Both the position numbers and the translations under genes were made by a program. From Clytia hemisphaerica (taxonomy: Eukaryota; Cnidaria; Hydrozoa; Leptothecata; Clytiidae): a stretch of DNA of 64,000 bases. The stretch lies in the NCBI GenBank assembly GCA_902728285.1, contig CACVBU010001134.1, forward strand, positions 675,007 to 739,006. The letters run 5' to 3'. The notes under the pieces are model-generated. The model did not search any database, was not told where the DNA came from, and saw only the letters and a program-made list of their open reading frames with translations. This document shows, piece by piece, positions 35,318 to 46,636 of the stretch (position 1 is the first letter of the stretch; every line of letters starts with the position of its first letter).

Positions 35318-38300
35318 TATTCTATCAGAAAAGAAAATTTACACCCTCCTAAAGTCCCGAGGTCCCGAAGTCCCGAAATGAACTATATCAAATTTCAAAG
35401 AAAAAAATTACACAAACCTAAAGTCCCGAGGTCCCGAAAGTTCCGAATTGAAATATATCAAAATTCTACCAGAAAAATTTTTTTACAACAACCAAAAGTC
35501 CCGAGGTCCCGAAGTCCCGAAATATCAAACTTATGAAAAAAAATTACACCAACCAAAAGTCCCGAGGTCCCGAAGTCCCGAATTGAAATATATCAAATTT
35601 CTGAGAAAAAAATTACACAAACCTAAAGTCCCGAGGTCCCGAAAGTCCCGAATCATAATATATCAAAATCTACCAGAAAAAAAAATTTACACCAACCTAA
35701 AGCCTCGAAGTCCCGAATGGAAATTTACCAAAGTATAGTCTGAAAAAAAGTTACCCCAATCAAAAATCCCAAGGTCTCGAAGTCCCGATGGAAATATGAA
35801 AACTCAAGTAGAAAGAGGACTGGGGGAAATGACTGATTGATTAAATTTGATTGGGCAGGGGTGAGATTGATGAAATAGACAAGGGTGTAATTTCCACACA
35901 AAGTTGGGGGAAACTCGAGTGGAAAGAGGGGAGAGTTTAGTGAATTTCACATAAAGAAAGATTGGAGATCTATCAAAAGAGGTGGGGGTGAAAGAGGGGC
36001 GGAGACAATGAATGATAAATTGAATACAGTGAGACAGGGGTGAGATTAATGAAATGGACATGGATAAAATTTTCAAAAAGTCCGGTCCTTTTTCAAAAGT
36101 TGAAAAAAGACCGGAGAAAAAGAATGATAGATTAGACATGGTGAGACGGGGGATCAGATTGTTGAATTAGGCAAGGGTGGGATGAAACTCAAGCAAAAAG
36201 AGGGGCTTGGATAAATGATTGATGAAACACAAGATAAAGGGTGAGATGACCCGTAAAGAGAGGTCAGAGATATGACATGAAGACAGGGGTGAGATACTGT
36301 AGATGCAAAGGGAGGGTGAGAAAGGGGTGAGATGGATGTAAAGGGAGGTGGCAGTAATAGTATGAAAAGAGTAGGGGTAAAACTCAATTAAGACGAGACA
36401 TAGGTGGAAACTTTTTCTCTCGGAAATTTGATACATTTCAATTCGGGACTTTGGGACCTCGGGACTTTTGGTTGGTGTAATTTTTTTTCTCAGAAATTTG
36501 ATATATTTTAATTCGGGACTCCGTGACCTCGGGACCTCGGGACTTTTGATTAGTGTAATATTTTTTTCAGAAAGTTGATGTATTTCAATTCGGGACTTCG
36601 GGACCTCGGGACTTTTGGTTGGTGTAAATTTTTTATTGATAAAATTTTGACATACTTCAATTCGGGACTTCGGGACCTCGGGACTTTTGGTTGGCGTAAT
36701 ATTTTTTCTCAGAAATTTGATTTATTGAAATTCGGGACCTCGGGACTTTTGATTAGTGTAGTATTTTTTCTCGGAAAGTTGATGCATTTCAATTCGGGAC
36801 TTCGGGACCTCGGGACTTAGGTATGGTGTGATTTTTTTTAAATAGATTTTCGATATTTTATAATTCGGGACTTCGGGACCTCGGGACTTTGGGTTAGTGT
36901 AATATTTTTTTCAGAAAGTTGATGTATTTCATTTCGGGACTTCGGGACTTAGATATGGTGTGATTTTTTAAAAATAGATTTTCGATATTTTGCAATTCGG
37001 GACTTCGGGACCTCGGGACTTTGGGATGGTGTAATATTTTTTTCAGAAAGTTGATGTAGTTCATTTCGGGAATTCGGGACTTAGGTATGGTGTGGTTTTT
37101 TTAAAATAGATTTTCGATATATTGCAATTCGGGACTTCGGGACCTCGGGACTTTGGGATGGTGTAATATTTTTTTCAGAAAGTTGATGTAGTTCATTTCG
37201 GGAATTTGGGACTTAGGTATGGTGTGATTTTTTTAAAATAGATTTTCGATATATTGCAATTCGGGACTTCGGGACCTCGGGACTTTTGGTTGGTGTAATT
37301 TTTTTCTCTCAGAAATTTGATTTATTGAAATTCGGGAGTTCGGGACCTCGGGACTTTTGGTTGGTGTAAATCTTTTATTGATAAAATTTTGACATACTTC
37401 AATTCGGGACTTCGGGACCTCGGGACTTTTGGTTGGCGTAATATTTTTTCTCAGAAATTTGATTTATTGAAATTCGGGACCTCGGGACTTTTGATTAGTG
37501 TAGTATTTTTTCTCGGAAAGTTGATGCATTTCAATTCGGGACTTCGGGACCTCGGGACTTAGGTATGGTGTGATTTTTTTTAAATAGATTTTCGATATTT
37601 TATAATTCGAGACTTCGGGACCTCGGGACTTTTGGTTGGTGTAAATTTTTTATTGATAAAATTTTGACATACTTCAATTCGGGACTTTGGGACCTCGGGA
37701 CTTTTGGTTGGCGTAATATTTTTTCTCAGAAATTTGATTTATTGAAATTCGGGACCTCGGGACTTTTGATTAGTATAGTATTTTTCTCGAAAAGTTGATG
37801 CATTTCAATTCGGGACTTCGGGACCTTGGGACTTAGGTATGGTGTGATTTTTTTGATAGAATTTTGACATACTTCAATTCGGGACTTCGGGACCTCGGGA
37901 CTTTTGGTTGGTGTAATTTTTTTCTCAGAAATTTGATATATTTCCATTCGGGACTTCGGGACCTCGGGACTTTGGGTTGGTGTAATATTTTTTTCAGAAA
38001 GTTGATGTACTTCATTTCGGGACTTCGGGACCTCGGGACTTTTGGTTGGTGGGACTTTTGGTTGGTGTGAATTTATTTTTGATAGAATTTTGACATACTT
38101 CAATTCGGGACTTCGGGACCTTGGGACTTTTGGTTAGTGTGATTTTTTTTTCTCAGAAATTTGATTTATTGAAATTCTGGACTTCGGGACCTCGGGACTT
38201 TTGGTTGGTGTAGATTTTTTTTTGATAGAATTTTGACATACTTCAATTCGGGACTTCGGGACCTCGGGACTTTTGGTTGGTGTAATTTTTTTTTCTCAGA

Positions 38301-38945
38301 AATTTGATTTATTGAAATTCGGGACTTCGGGACCTCGGGACTTTTGGTTGGTGTAAATTATTTTTTGATAGAATTTTGACATACGTCAATTCGGGACTTC
38401 GGGACCTCGGGACTTTTGGTTGGTGTAATCTTTTTCTCAGAAATTTGATTTATTGAAATTCGGGACTTTCAGGACCTCGGGACTTGAGTATGGTGTAATT
38501 TTTTTTAATAGATTTTCGATATTTTGCTATTCGGGACTTCGGGACCTCGGGACTTTGGGTTGGTGTAATATTTTTTACAGAAAGTTGATGTATTTCATTT
38601 CGGGACTTCGGAACTTAGGTATGGTGTGATTTTTTAAAAATAGATTTTCGATATTTTGCAATTCGGGACTTCGGGACCTCGGGACTTCGGGACCTCGGGA
38701 CTTTGGGTTGGTGTAATATTTTTTTCAGAAAGTTGATGTATTTCAATTCGGGACTTCGGGACTTGAGTATAGTGTAATCTTTTTTAATAGATTTTCGATA
38801 TGTTGCAATTCGGGACTTTGGGACCTCAGGACTTTTGGTTAGTGTAATATTTTTTTTCAGAAAGTTGATGTATTTCAATTTGGGACTTCGGGACTTCGGG
38901 ACTTGAGTATGGTGTAATTTTTTTTTGATAGAATTTCAATATATT
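35318..38945. repeat. Head-to-head satellite: two arrays of CGGGACCTCGGGAC-type units around a purine-rich centre
   Basis: Left arm (35340-35800) has units GTCCCGAGGTCCCGAAGTC separated by about 60 AT-rich bases. Right arm (36430-38930) has the reverse complement, over thirty units. The outermost bases also mirror each other (ATATTCTATCAG at 35317; GATAGAATTTCAATAT at the right). Spacers fall into several types used in set orders. One long stretch starting ATAAAATTTTGACATACTTC at 36639 is repeated almost unchanged at 37381 (about 742 bases on) and in part at 37656. The centre (35800-36430) is G/A-rich with degenerate GGGGTGAGATTGATGAAAT phrases. Frames of 60-125 codons here read only VPRSRSPE-type repeats and are not genes. 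Confidence 0.92.
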
Positions 38946-39490
38946 CAGTATTTCAATGAATGTAACTTTGTAATTTTAAAAATTGTAGTAAGAAAGGATG
39001 AATTGGTCCTGTTCTGAAAAATTCAGCATTTCTCTATCTTGTAAAAACTCCAGCTTGCCCCACAATATCAGCCCAACTGGAAAATTGACTTTGATTCCCA
39101 TTCCCCATTCGAAATTCTATGCAAAAATTTGTTGTCCAAAACCATCCTCATTGGATATTTTAAGCTCGGGAACGATAGAATTTCTATCCCCATTGGGATT
39201 TCGATAGAACTTTTTATCCCCACTGTGGGAAAAAGTTCCACGGGGACCGTGAGAGGGGTGTTTAGAAAGGTTTGAGAGTCCCTTTAGGTTTGAAGGTAGG
39301 CTACAACTACCCAAATTTTTATCAATTTTTGTGGAAAAAATGTAAATATTTGTGACATACCACCATTGGCAAATCAAAGTCATTTTCACTCAATGAAACA
39401 AGCATTTCCAAATGAAAACGTCAAAAAACGATGATTTTTGAAAAAGCAATTTTTTTTAAACTCTGTTACGAACATCCTTTTGTTTTGAAA
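38946..39490. other. Intergenic, no gene seen
   Basis: 39060-39250 has CCCATT, CCCCATTGGG and CCCCACTGTGGG phrases like the 61804-62090 family interior. No exon. Confidence 0.45.
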
Positions 39491-39611
39491 CGAAAAGGTT
39501 TACCATCTTGATTTTTATTTTAGCTTTCATGAGTCGTAAAACATGGATTTCAGTTGTTTTGAAAACATTAAACAAATTGCAGAGAAAATACTCGGAATTT
39601 TACGAAAATAA
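39491..39611 (+). repeat. 120-bp direct repeat, copy 1
   Basis: CGAAAAGGTTTACCATCTTG through CGGAATTTTACGAAAATAA is repeated at 40771-40890, apparently differing by a single A. The two copies bracket about 1.16 kb. Confidence 0.9.
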
Positions 39612-39765
39612 TGTCATCCAACCTGTCAATCAATTAGCAAATCAATTAAGTAGCCAATCAATCAAATAGCCAATCAATCAAGTAGCAAATCAATCAATCA
39701 AATTATTATTTTTTTTTTTTTGTTCACACTGTAGTGGCTGCAGCACTACAGAAAAAAATTTGCCA

Positions 39766-39866
39766 GGATGAGATGGTGGGTGACTCTAGAGTGGCAAGGA
39801 GAGCTTACTCCAGGATCCGCACCTGTCTCCAGGCACCCCCTTGGTGGGGGTGTCTCCATCTCATCC
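39766..39866. ncRNA. Possible structured RNA or structured repeat, 101 nt
   Basis: GGATGAGATGG and CCATCTCATCC form a perfect 11-bp closing stem. Inside are ACTCTAGAGT (39783-39792), GGAG/CTCC (39798-39811), CAGG/CCTG (39811-39825) and an 8-bp stem GCACCCCC/GGGGGTGT (39833-39853). The fold looks multi-branched. No Rfam family is recognised, and it could be a transposon end. Confidence 0.3.
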
Positions 39867-40344
39867 GTTGTTCATTTTAATTTCACATTTTAACAATAGA
39901 GATCTTCTGCTACAGCAGTCTTCATTGCATAAAATCTGCAATTCTAGTTTATTCTCACCCCAAAGACATTCTACCAGATTTTTTCTTTCACAGCTATATT
40001 CAGTTACACAGTCTTGGGGCTCCCAAGTCAACCAAATAAATATGCAAATATTGTGCATACTCCACCTCCAGAACACAGAAGGTTCCCTTCTTATTTCAAT
40101 TTTCAATTTTTTCACATAGACTCGACATATTCTCACTTTTAACTCTCTTGGCCTTGGGACTTTTCCAAAAGCCAATTAAAATAAAATATTTTTACATGCT
40201 CCACAAAATACTTCATTTACAAAATTGATGTAACTCTGAAAAATATCATATTCAACAAACTTCGAAACCTCAAAAAATCCAAAACTTTACATAATTTCGA
40301 ACACTTTGAGGGGTCCATCAATTTCATCCACTGATATTTTACAA

Positions 40345-40762
40345 ATTACATAGCTGTTTTAGGATAACGATCGCAAATGTCCCGAAATATCACACCAACT
40401 TTATCCTACCCGGAGTAATCCTGGTTGGATACTGGATGATGTGATATTTTACAATAGGCGCAAGAAAATTTTCTTACAGGGATCGAGCATAAGAAAAACT
40501 GCATGAAAATATAAGGATAAAATTATGATTCATATTCCTTTCAAGTTTCAATTATTTTCCATATTTGCACCTAAATTTTACAAAAGCTTTTTAATTTTAT
40601 CCCTTCTCTGAATGTCACTTCCTAGGGAGGGTACCCATTTTTCCATATTCACACATCCACAAGCAGCATTAGGATAACGATCGCAAATTTCCCGAAATAT
40701 CACACCATTCTCTATCCCTTTGGGAGCAATCCTGAAGTGATGGTCCATGATGGGATATTTTT
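40345..40762 (+). repeat. Pair of ~90-bp direct repeats
   Basis: TTAGGATAACGATCGCAAAT and CCCGAAATATCACACCA occur at about 40362 and again at about 40671, each followed by GGAGYAATCCTG and TGATGNGATATTTT. The spacing is about 310 bases. Confidence 0.75.
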
Positions 40763-40770
40763 TTAAAACA

Positions 40771-40890
40771 CGAAAGGTTTACCATCTTGATTTTTATTTT
40801 AGCTTTCATGAGTCGTAAAACATGGATTTCAGTTGTTTTGAAAACATTAAACAAATTGCAGAGAAAATACTCGGAATTTTACGAAAATAA
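40771..40890 (+). repeat. 120-bp direct repeat, copy 2
   Basis: See 39491-39611. The sequence after it (TAAGAACATTTTAGGC) resembles the TACACG MITE interior. Confidence 0.9.
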
Positions 40891-41123
40891 GAACATTTTA
40901 GGCATAAAACTCAAAAAATTAGGAAAATTCGAAGGTTCAAAAATTAGTTCTTCTTTAAGAAAACGTGTAACGATTTAGGTTCAAGTTCCTAGGACCCTTA
41001 TACAGGACTCAGTGTCTAAAAAAGTTATCAAAAAAGAAAGGCTATCCTATCTCCTGTCTTGGACTGCTGTTCTTTTTGAGTTTAAAGGTTTTGATTTTAA
41101 ATAGGAGTGATATCGTTTGCTTA

Positions 41124-43821
41124 CTCTTAGGTGCCAAATAAACGGGCCCCCCCCCCGCTTGTTAATTTTTCGATTTTTTTCCAACCCCCCGGACCTTATT
41201 AGGACCCCCCCCCCGTTTATTAATTTTTAAAAAAATTCCCAGCTACAAAAAGGAAAATTCCTTGTTTTACTCTAAAAAGCCTAAATTTAGTCTATTTTGA
41301 CCCTTTTTGGTCAGCCCCGATGACCCTTCAAATCCCTTTTTTCCAGCCGCCGCCGCAACTTAAGAGTTTGGTTTTTTTATTCCGATTTCCCGATATCACT
41401 TTGATTTCTAAACTTTCTTCTGATCGGGTTAACTTTTTGGGTACTTTTAGCGTGCGTTGTTTTTACAGATCATAATGTGTTTCAAGATGGCGGCTCAAGC
41501 GATGAGTCTTTTTCGTTCGTTCGGTGTTTATCTCTTGCCAGCTTTTATTTATACAATCATTACATCTTGTTGAAGTGGCCTTTAAACTTATTACTAAGGA
41601 AGATGCAACACTGGAGTTAGATTATAAGGATGTTCTTTTCTTTAAAGTATGAAGATTTTAACTTATTTGCCCAAGTTTTTTCCTGAATTGTGAGTTATTT
41701 TTTTACCTGCTAGACCTCATTTATTTATTTTGTAGCATGAAAACATATTTTTTCATTTTGGAATTGAATATAGAATAACCACCAACAATTACTGGAATTT
41801 GATGGAGTGTATATATATTACAGTTCACAGCTTACTTATCTGATTATTCACAAAAATAATCTTTTCTCGAACTTGAGTGTTTTCTATTATCTTTTGATTT
41901 GATAGACATATTATATGCTTGTTCTTCTGGACTTGGAGATAATATTGATAAAGCGTTAATGGAAATTGATCAAGTATATTAAAGTACCGCTCCTATGTGA
42001 ATTTGAGAAAGACCGAAGTTCTACATCAAATTATTAACACAAAAATGATTTTTTTCTAGACTTGCGTTTTTCACTGGCAGTTACGTTTGTTTTTTTGGAC
42101 CGACTTGGAGATAATTATGATAAAGCTTAAATGGAAATTGATCAAGTATATTAAAGTACAGCTCCTATGTAAATTTGAGAAAGAACGAAGTTCTTCATCA
42201 AATTATTGATGCAAAAATGATTTTTTTCTAGACTTGCGTTTTTCACTGGCAGTTACGTTTGTTTTTTGGACCGACTTGGAGATAATTATGATAAAGCGTA
42301 AATGGAAATTGATCAAGTATATTAAAGTACAGCTCCTATGTAAATTTGAGAAAGAACGAAGTTCTTCATCAAATTATTGATGCAAAAATGATTTTTTTAG
42401 ACTTGCGTTTTTCACTGGCAGTTTATACATTTGTTTTTTGGACTGACTTGGAGATAATTATGATAAAGCGTAAATGGAAATTGATCAAGTATATTAAAGT
42501 ACCGCAACTATGTGAATTTGAGAAAGACCGAAGTTCTTGATCAAATTATTGACGTAAAAATGATTTTTTCTAGACTTAAGTTTTCACTGCGATTTGAAAG
42601 CAGACACTTGCATTTGTTCTTTTTGACTTGGAGATAATTATGATCAAGCGTAAATGGAAATTAATCAAGTATGTATATATTTAAAGTGCAGCTCCTATGT
42701 AAATTTCAGAAAGGCTGAAGTATTCTTCATCAAATTATTGACAGAAATTATGTTTTTCTAGACTTGCATTTTTTCACTGTGATTTGATGGCGGACACTTG
42801 TCAGGCCATTTTTCATGCCCTTTTAGCGTCCGGTCATCGGACGCTGCCCCTCCTAAAATCTCTAAAATTTTGGTAAAAACAGCCTTTTTAGCAGAAAAAC
42901 ACAAGAAAAAACGGACGCTGCCCTGCCTTTTTAAAATATGGCCTGCTTGTACATTTTGGACTAATAATGATAAATAATAAATGTATATAAATGGATTAAA
43001 TATTTTTCAATAGATAAATATTGCACTTTTAAGCATATTTAGGCTCAGATTAGGGAAAATACAGTACAATAATTACAGTCTTTCTGGGACGACACCGGGT
43101 ATGCTAAACATAAAACTTTAAATTTGAATAAATTTTAGATAGTATTTTGGGTGTCGGTGTAAACTTTATTTTGAATTTTTCATTGCTTATTATAAAAAAC
43201 ATGTAGTTTTATGCTAAACTATTTCTCTGCAGTTAAGATGAATAAGAATGACACCATTTTAACTTTTACTGATTTACAGCATCTTTGTTTTTGAAACTTT
43301 TTTGATTTTTTGTCCAGCTTGAGCTTGAATATATATAAGTCTAAGCTTGCTAAAAAATGAAAAGTGTATACATTTTTTGTGATTTTTGATAAGTACAGTA
43401 TGCCTTGCTTTTAACTTCCTTGCAAGAATTTTTATTTTAAATGAATCTGTTGTTGATGTTCATCTGTATATCTAATTTTTATTATCTAAATATCAATCCT
43501 AATTAAGAGACGAATAATTATTCTGTCATACAGATTGTAACATGGCATATTTTCGTTAATCCATATTGTATACAAACCTAAATTTGATGATTTTTTCACT
43601 CTCGTTTTAGTAAATCATATCAATTTTTAACAACATATCTTTCTAATCATATTAAGCAATTTAGGCTGACCTTCCAGCGCAGCTGGTTTATTAGGGTTTA
43701 TAAAGGTCCATTTTCCAACCCCCGCGGTAATTAGGCCCCCCCCGTTTACTTAATTTGAAAAATTTTTCCAACCCCCCCCCCCCCATTTATTCGAACCCCC
43801 CGTTTATTTGGCACCTAAGAG
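41124..43821. mobile_element. 2.7-kb element with CTCTTAGGTGCC ends, TA target duplication
   Basis: CTCTTAGGTGCCAAATAAAC then GGG at the left and CCCGTTTATTTGGCACCTAA then GAG at the right form a 23-base perfect inverted repeat, flanked by TA on each side (41122-41123; 43822-43823). Next to each end are CCCCCCC runs with GTTTATTAATTTTT phrases. The middle has five tandem units of about 172 bp. No transposase frame is visible, so it is non-autonomous. It sits in a copy of the 15974-16208 repeat, which shows the target before insertion. The short relative is 14740-15025. Confidence 0.9.
41933..42740 (+). repeat. Five tandem copies of a ~172-bp unit
   Basis: TTGGAGATAATTATGATAAA then GCGTAAATGGAAATTGATCA recurs at about 41933, 42105, 42277, 42449 and 42629. 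Each unit also has CTCCTATGTRAATTTGAGAAAG and TTTTCTAGACTTGCGTTTTT. The outermost units are the most diverged. It lies inside the 41124-43821 element. Confidence 0.88.
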
Positions 43822-44015
43822 TACTCATCAATTTCAATTTACAAGTTTTTTCACATTGGATTGCCATGGATTGATCAGAAACATTGGTCAGAAAGGGGAA
43901 AAGAAAAACAATGTAACAATAGGCTGTCCTGATATGAAATATGTGGCTGATATGAATCGGGAACACTTACTTTAATCGTAAAAATTTTAGCGAGACTAAT
44001 TTTAGCGTATACTAG

Positions 44016-44200
44016 CCCCGAAGGGCTAGATGTCGGGCTTTAAGCCATCACAGGCAAAAAAAAGTGAATATCGGAAAAAATACTTTTCGAAAACCCGCGA
44101 AGCTTCTGATTGGTCAATCGCTGAAATTCTATTGTAATGTCACGTGACTTAGGTAGGATTTCCTACCAAACCACGGCACACTTTTCAGGAAAAGCTTTAC
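44016..44200. mobile_element. Copy of the CCCGAAGGGCTAGA MITE
   Basis: Reverse-orientation copy of 22447-22652 sharing CTTTAAGCCATC, AAGCTTCTGATTGGTCAA, CACGTGACTTAGGTAGGAT and CGGCACACTTTTCA. The right terminal repeat is not intact. Confidence 0.75.
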
Positions 44201-44885
44201 ATCTTTATAAATCTATACCTTTAACACGCACTCCAACCACCACTCATTTCCTTGCAGAATTAACTGTGAAAATTCAAATGATCTGTGAATTTTTTTTCCA
44301 GGAACAAATTTTCTAATTCTTCACGTACTTGGAAAAAATTGTGGCTACGTCTGCAGGGGTTGATTGTTTTTGAATTAACATTGGAATATCTTAACGAAAA
44401 AGAATATCCCATCTAAACACGTGCGCCTAAACCATCTTCGAGATATTCCAATGTTAATTCAAAATCAGGCGTCCTTGAAACTTTTATCATACATCTGATC
44501 TTTATAAAAAGTTAGATTAGATAAAATTTGACCATATTCTTTTCATGTAAAATTGTACTCAAAGGAAATGCCAAGCCATGGCACCCGATGAAGTATTTTT
44601 AAGGTAACAATTCTTTTTTTCAAGAAATCCTAGGAGGAGCTTAAGCGAAAATCTTTGGGATAAAATACCGCAAAATTTAATCATTTAAATATAAGTATTG
44701 TAACTTTTTAGCTTTACTAACCGCTTGGAAACATGTCCGAAAATAAAAAGATAGGAATAAGATCAGATTATTCATAATTTTCTTATGCACACTTTTTTTT
44801 CTATATAAAAAAGTAATTCCATAAGAAAACTTGATTTTCTCGGGCAAGTTAAGACCTGTGCAAAAAATTAACGAATCAAATAATG
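44201..44885. other. Intergenic, no gene seen
   Basis: TTGAATTAACATTGGAATAT (about 44371) and its complement ATATTCCAATGTTAATTCAA (about 44442) form inverted arms around 50 bases, a likely small foldback. No exon. Confidence 0.5.
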
Positions 44886-45672
44886 CGTGACGGCCAGTTG
44901 TTCCACCCCCTTTTCGGGAAAAATTTTTGGTTTTTCTCACTCGTCATATTAATGCCTTTTCAAAAAATCCTGGGCTTAAAATTGTGTTTCAGCCATTTTG
45001 GTAAAATTAAGGAAAAACACTTTTTGCTGACGTCAGCAAAAATTTAAACTGCTAATAACTCCTGGAATATTTATCCAAATGAGCTCACATTTAGTACGAA
45101 GGTAGGGTTTATAAATATCTCTCGTTTGCAAAAAAAAAATTCTCAAAAAATTGATGACGTCAGCAAAAATCAGCAATTTTCTTTTTTCCTCAAAAAATGC
45201 TGACCTCATCAGCTTTTAGGAAAATTTTTTTTTGGAAATGAAAGATATTCATGAACCCAACCTATGTACAAAATTTGAGCTCATTTCGATAAAAATTTCA
45301 GGAATTATTGGCATTTTAAGTTTTGACGTCAAAAATATCCGTCATTTCCATGGTAACCAACACAAAAATCCAACAAATCATAGAACTTGTGACGGCCAAT
45401 CGTTCCACTCCTTTTCTGGAAGAAATTTTTACTGAGTTATGTTCCTCATATTAATACCTTTCCAAAAAGTCCTGGGCCAAAAATTCTGTTTAAGCCATTT
45501 TGGGAAAATTAAGGAAAAACACTTTTTGCTGACGTCAGCAAAAATTTAAATTGCTAAGAACTCCTGGAATATTTACCCAAATGAACTGAAATTTGGTACA
45601 AAGGTAGAGTTTATAAATATCTTTTATTTCTAAAAAAGAATTTCCAAAAATTGATGACGTTTTGACGGAAAT
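44886..45672 (+). repeat. Tandem pair of ~280-bp repeats, 503 bp apart, with TGACGTCA motifs
   Basis: GTGACGGCCARTYGTTCCAC starts copies at 44886 and 45389. Both continue through CATATTAATRCCTTT, AAGGAAAAACACTTTTTGCT then GACGTCAGCAAAAATTTAAA, and AACTCCTGGAATATTTA. Similar TGCTGACGTCA blocks occur at 28680 and 49290-49410. Confidence 0.8.
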
Positions 45673-46636
45673 TGGAGAAAAAATTGGCGGAAATGCGGAA
45701 TCGGGTACAAAAAAAAAAGTAGTAAAGATTCAATGAAAGAGAGCCTTTTTAAAAACATAACATACAGATTTTTCTAAAGTAACGTTTGTGGGTTGAAAAT
45801 TTTTATAGACAGTCCGTCGCCACAGGTTCCAGAGAAAGCTAAACTGTGGTGTTCACGTAGCAATTGAAAGTGCTTCTTATTTCGGAAGTTGGAGGTTCAT
45901 GTTCGAGGTTAAAACATTAACTTTCCGCTCCGTCAGATTTTAGCCTTAAGTGCTAATAAAAAAAGCGTATCCAAACACTTTCTGTTCCTTCTACTTATTC
46001 TACTCACTCGAAAGATTTTGACATGTTTATTTTAAATTTGACGATTACGTAATCCATTTCATCAACACAAACATGTTTAAGTTATACACCAGCTTAATGT
46101 CAGAATATCGTGCCAAAATATTTCGATTGTCTCACATATAAACAGAGAATACGAGAGATGCAGGAAATATGCAATATTTAACAAATTCTGAGCATGCAGA
46201 TTGACGATTTTGTCAACAACTGCAAAAATATCTTCTGTTGTATTCCACGGCTTGATTCCTGTCGAGACAACAACATGATTTGGAATTATACCAAGCGTTT
46301 AACAGGATCGAGCTATTTTGAATTTATTATTGGATGTAGATTTTATAAAGGTTGGAGGTGAGAGACTTTTTAGGAAACTATGTATTGTCTTCCTTAGCTA
46401 ATTTGAACTCGAAATAGATAATCCAAATACCTCGCGGAAATATATACACTTAAGGTACATACAATAAAGATCCGAATTAGAAAGAATTTTATGAATAATC
46501 CTTGTTGATCCTTTAGAAATTAGTTTGAATTAGCGAGGGTCCACCTGTTCTCAAAAACGGAATATTTTCTATTGGCTTTTGACTTGTGCCCCAAACTCAT
46601 CAATAGTCAAAATCGGTTTTGTTTCTTATGTAGAAA
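45673..46636. other. Upstream of gene C, nothing recognised
   Basis: No exon or repeat recognised. TTTCTTATGTAG directly before the gene C start looks like a 3' splice site, so a 5' UTR exon may lie in this stretch. Confidence 0.45.

Noticed and set aside
35448..38878. Several 60-125 codon frames in the satellite (VPRSRSPE-type repeats on the minus strand and in the left arm; RDLGTFGW-type on the plus strand)
   Set aside because: They exist because the satellite unit lacks stops in those frames; no start context, splice sites or domain, and both strands are open alike.
35340..38930. CRISPR-like alternation of repeats and spacers
   Set aside because: The DNA is from an animal nucleus, units and spacers both vary, and the spacers are themselves repeated. 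It is a satellite.
39491..40890. LTR retrotransposon bounded by the 120-bp direct repeats
   Set aside because: The repeats lack TG..CA ends, there is no primer-binding site or polyprotein frame, and the interior is only 1.16 kb.
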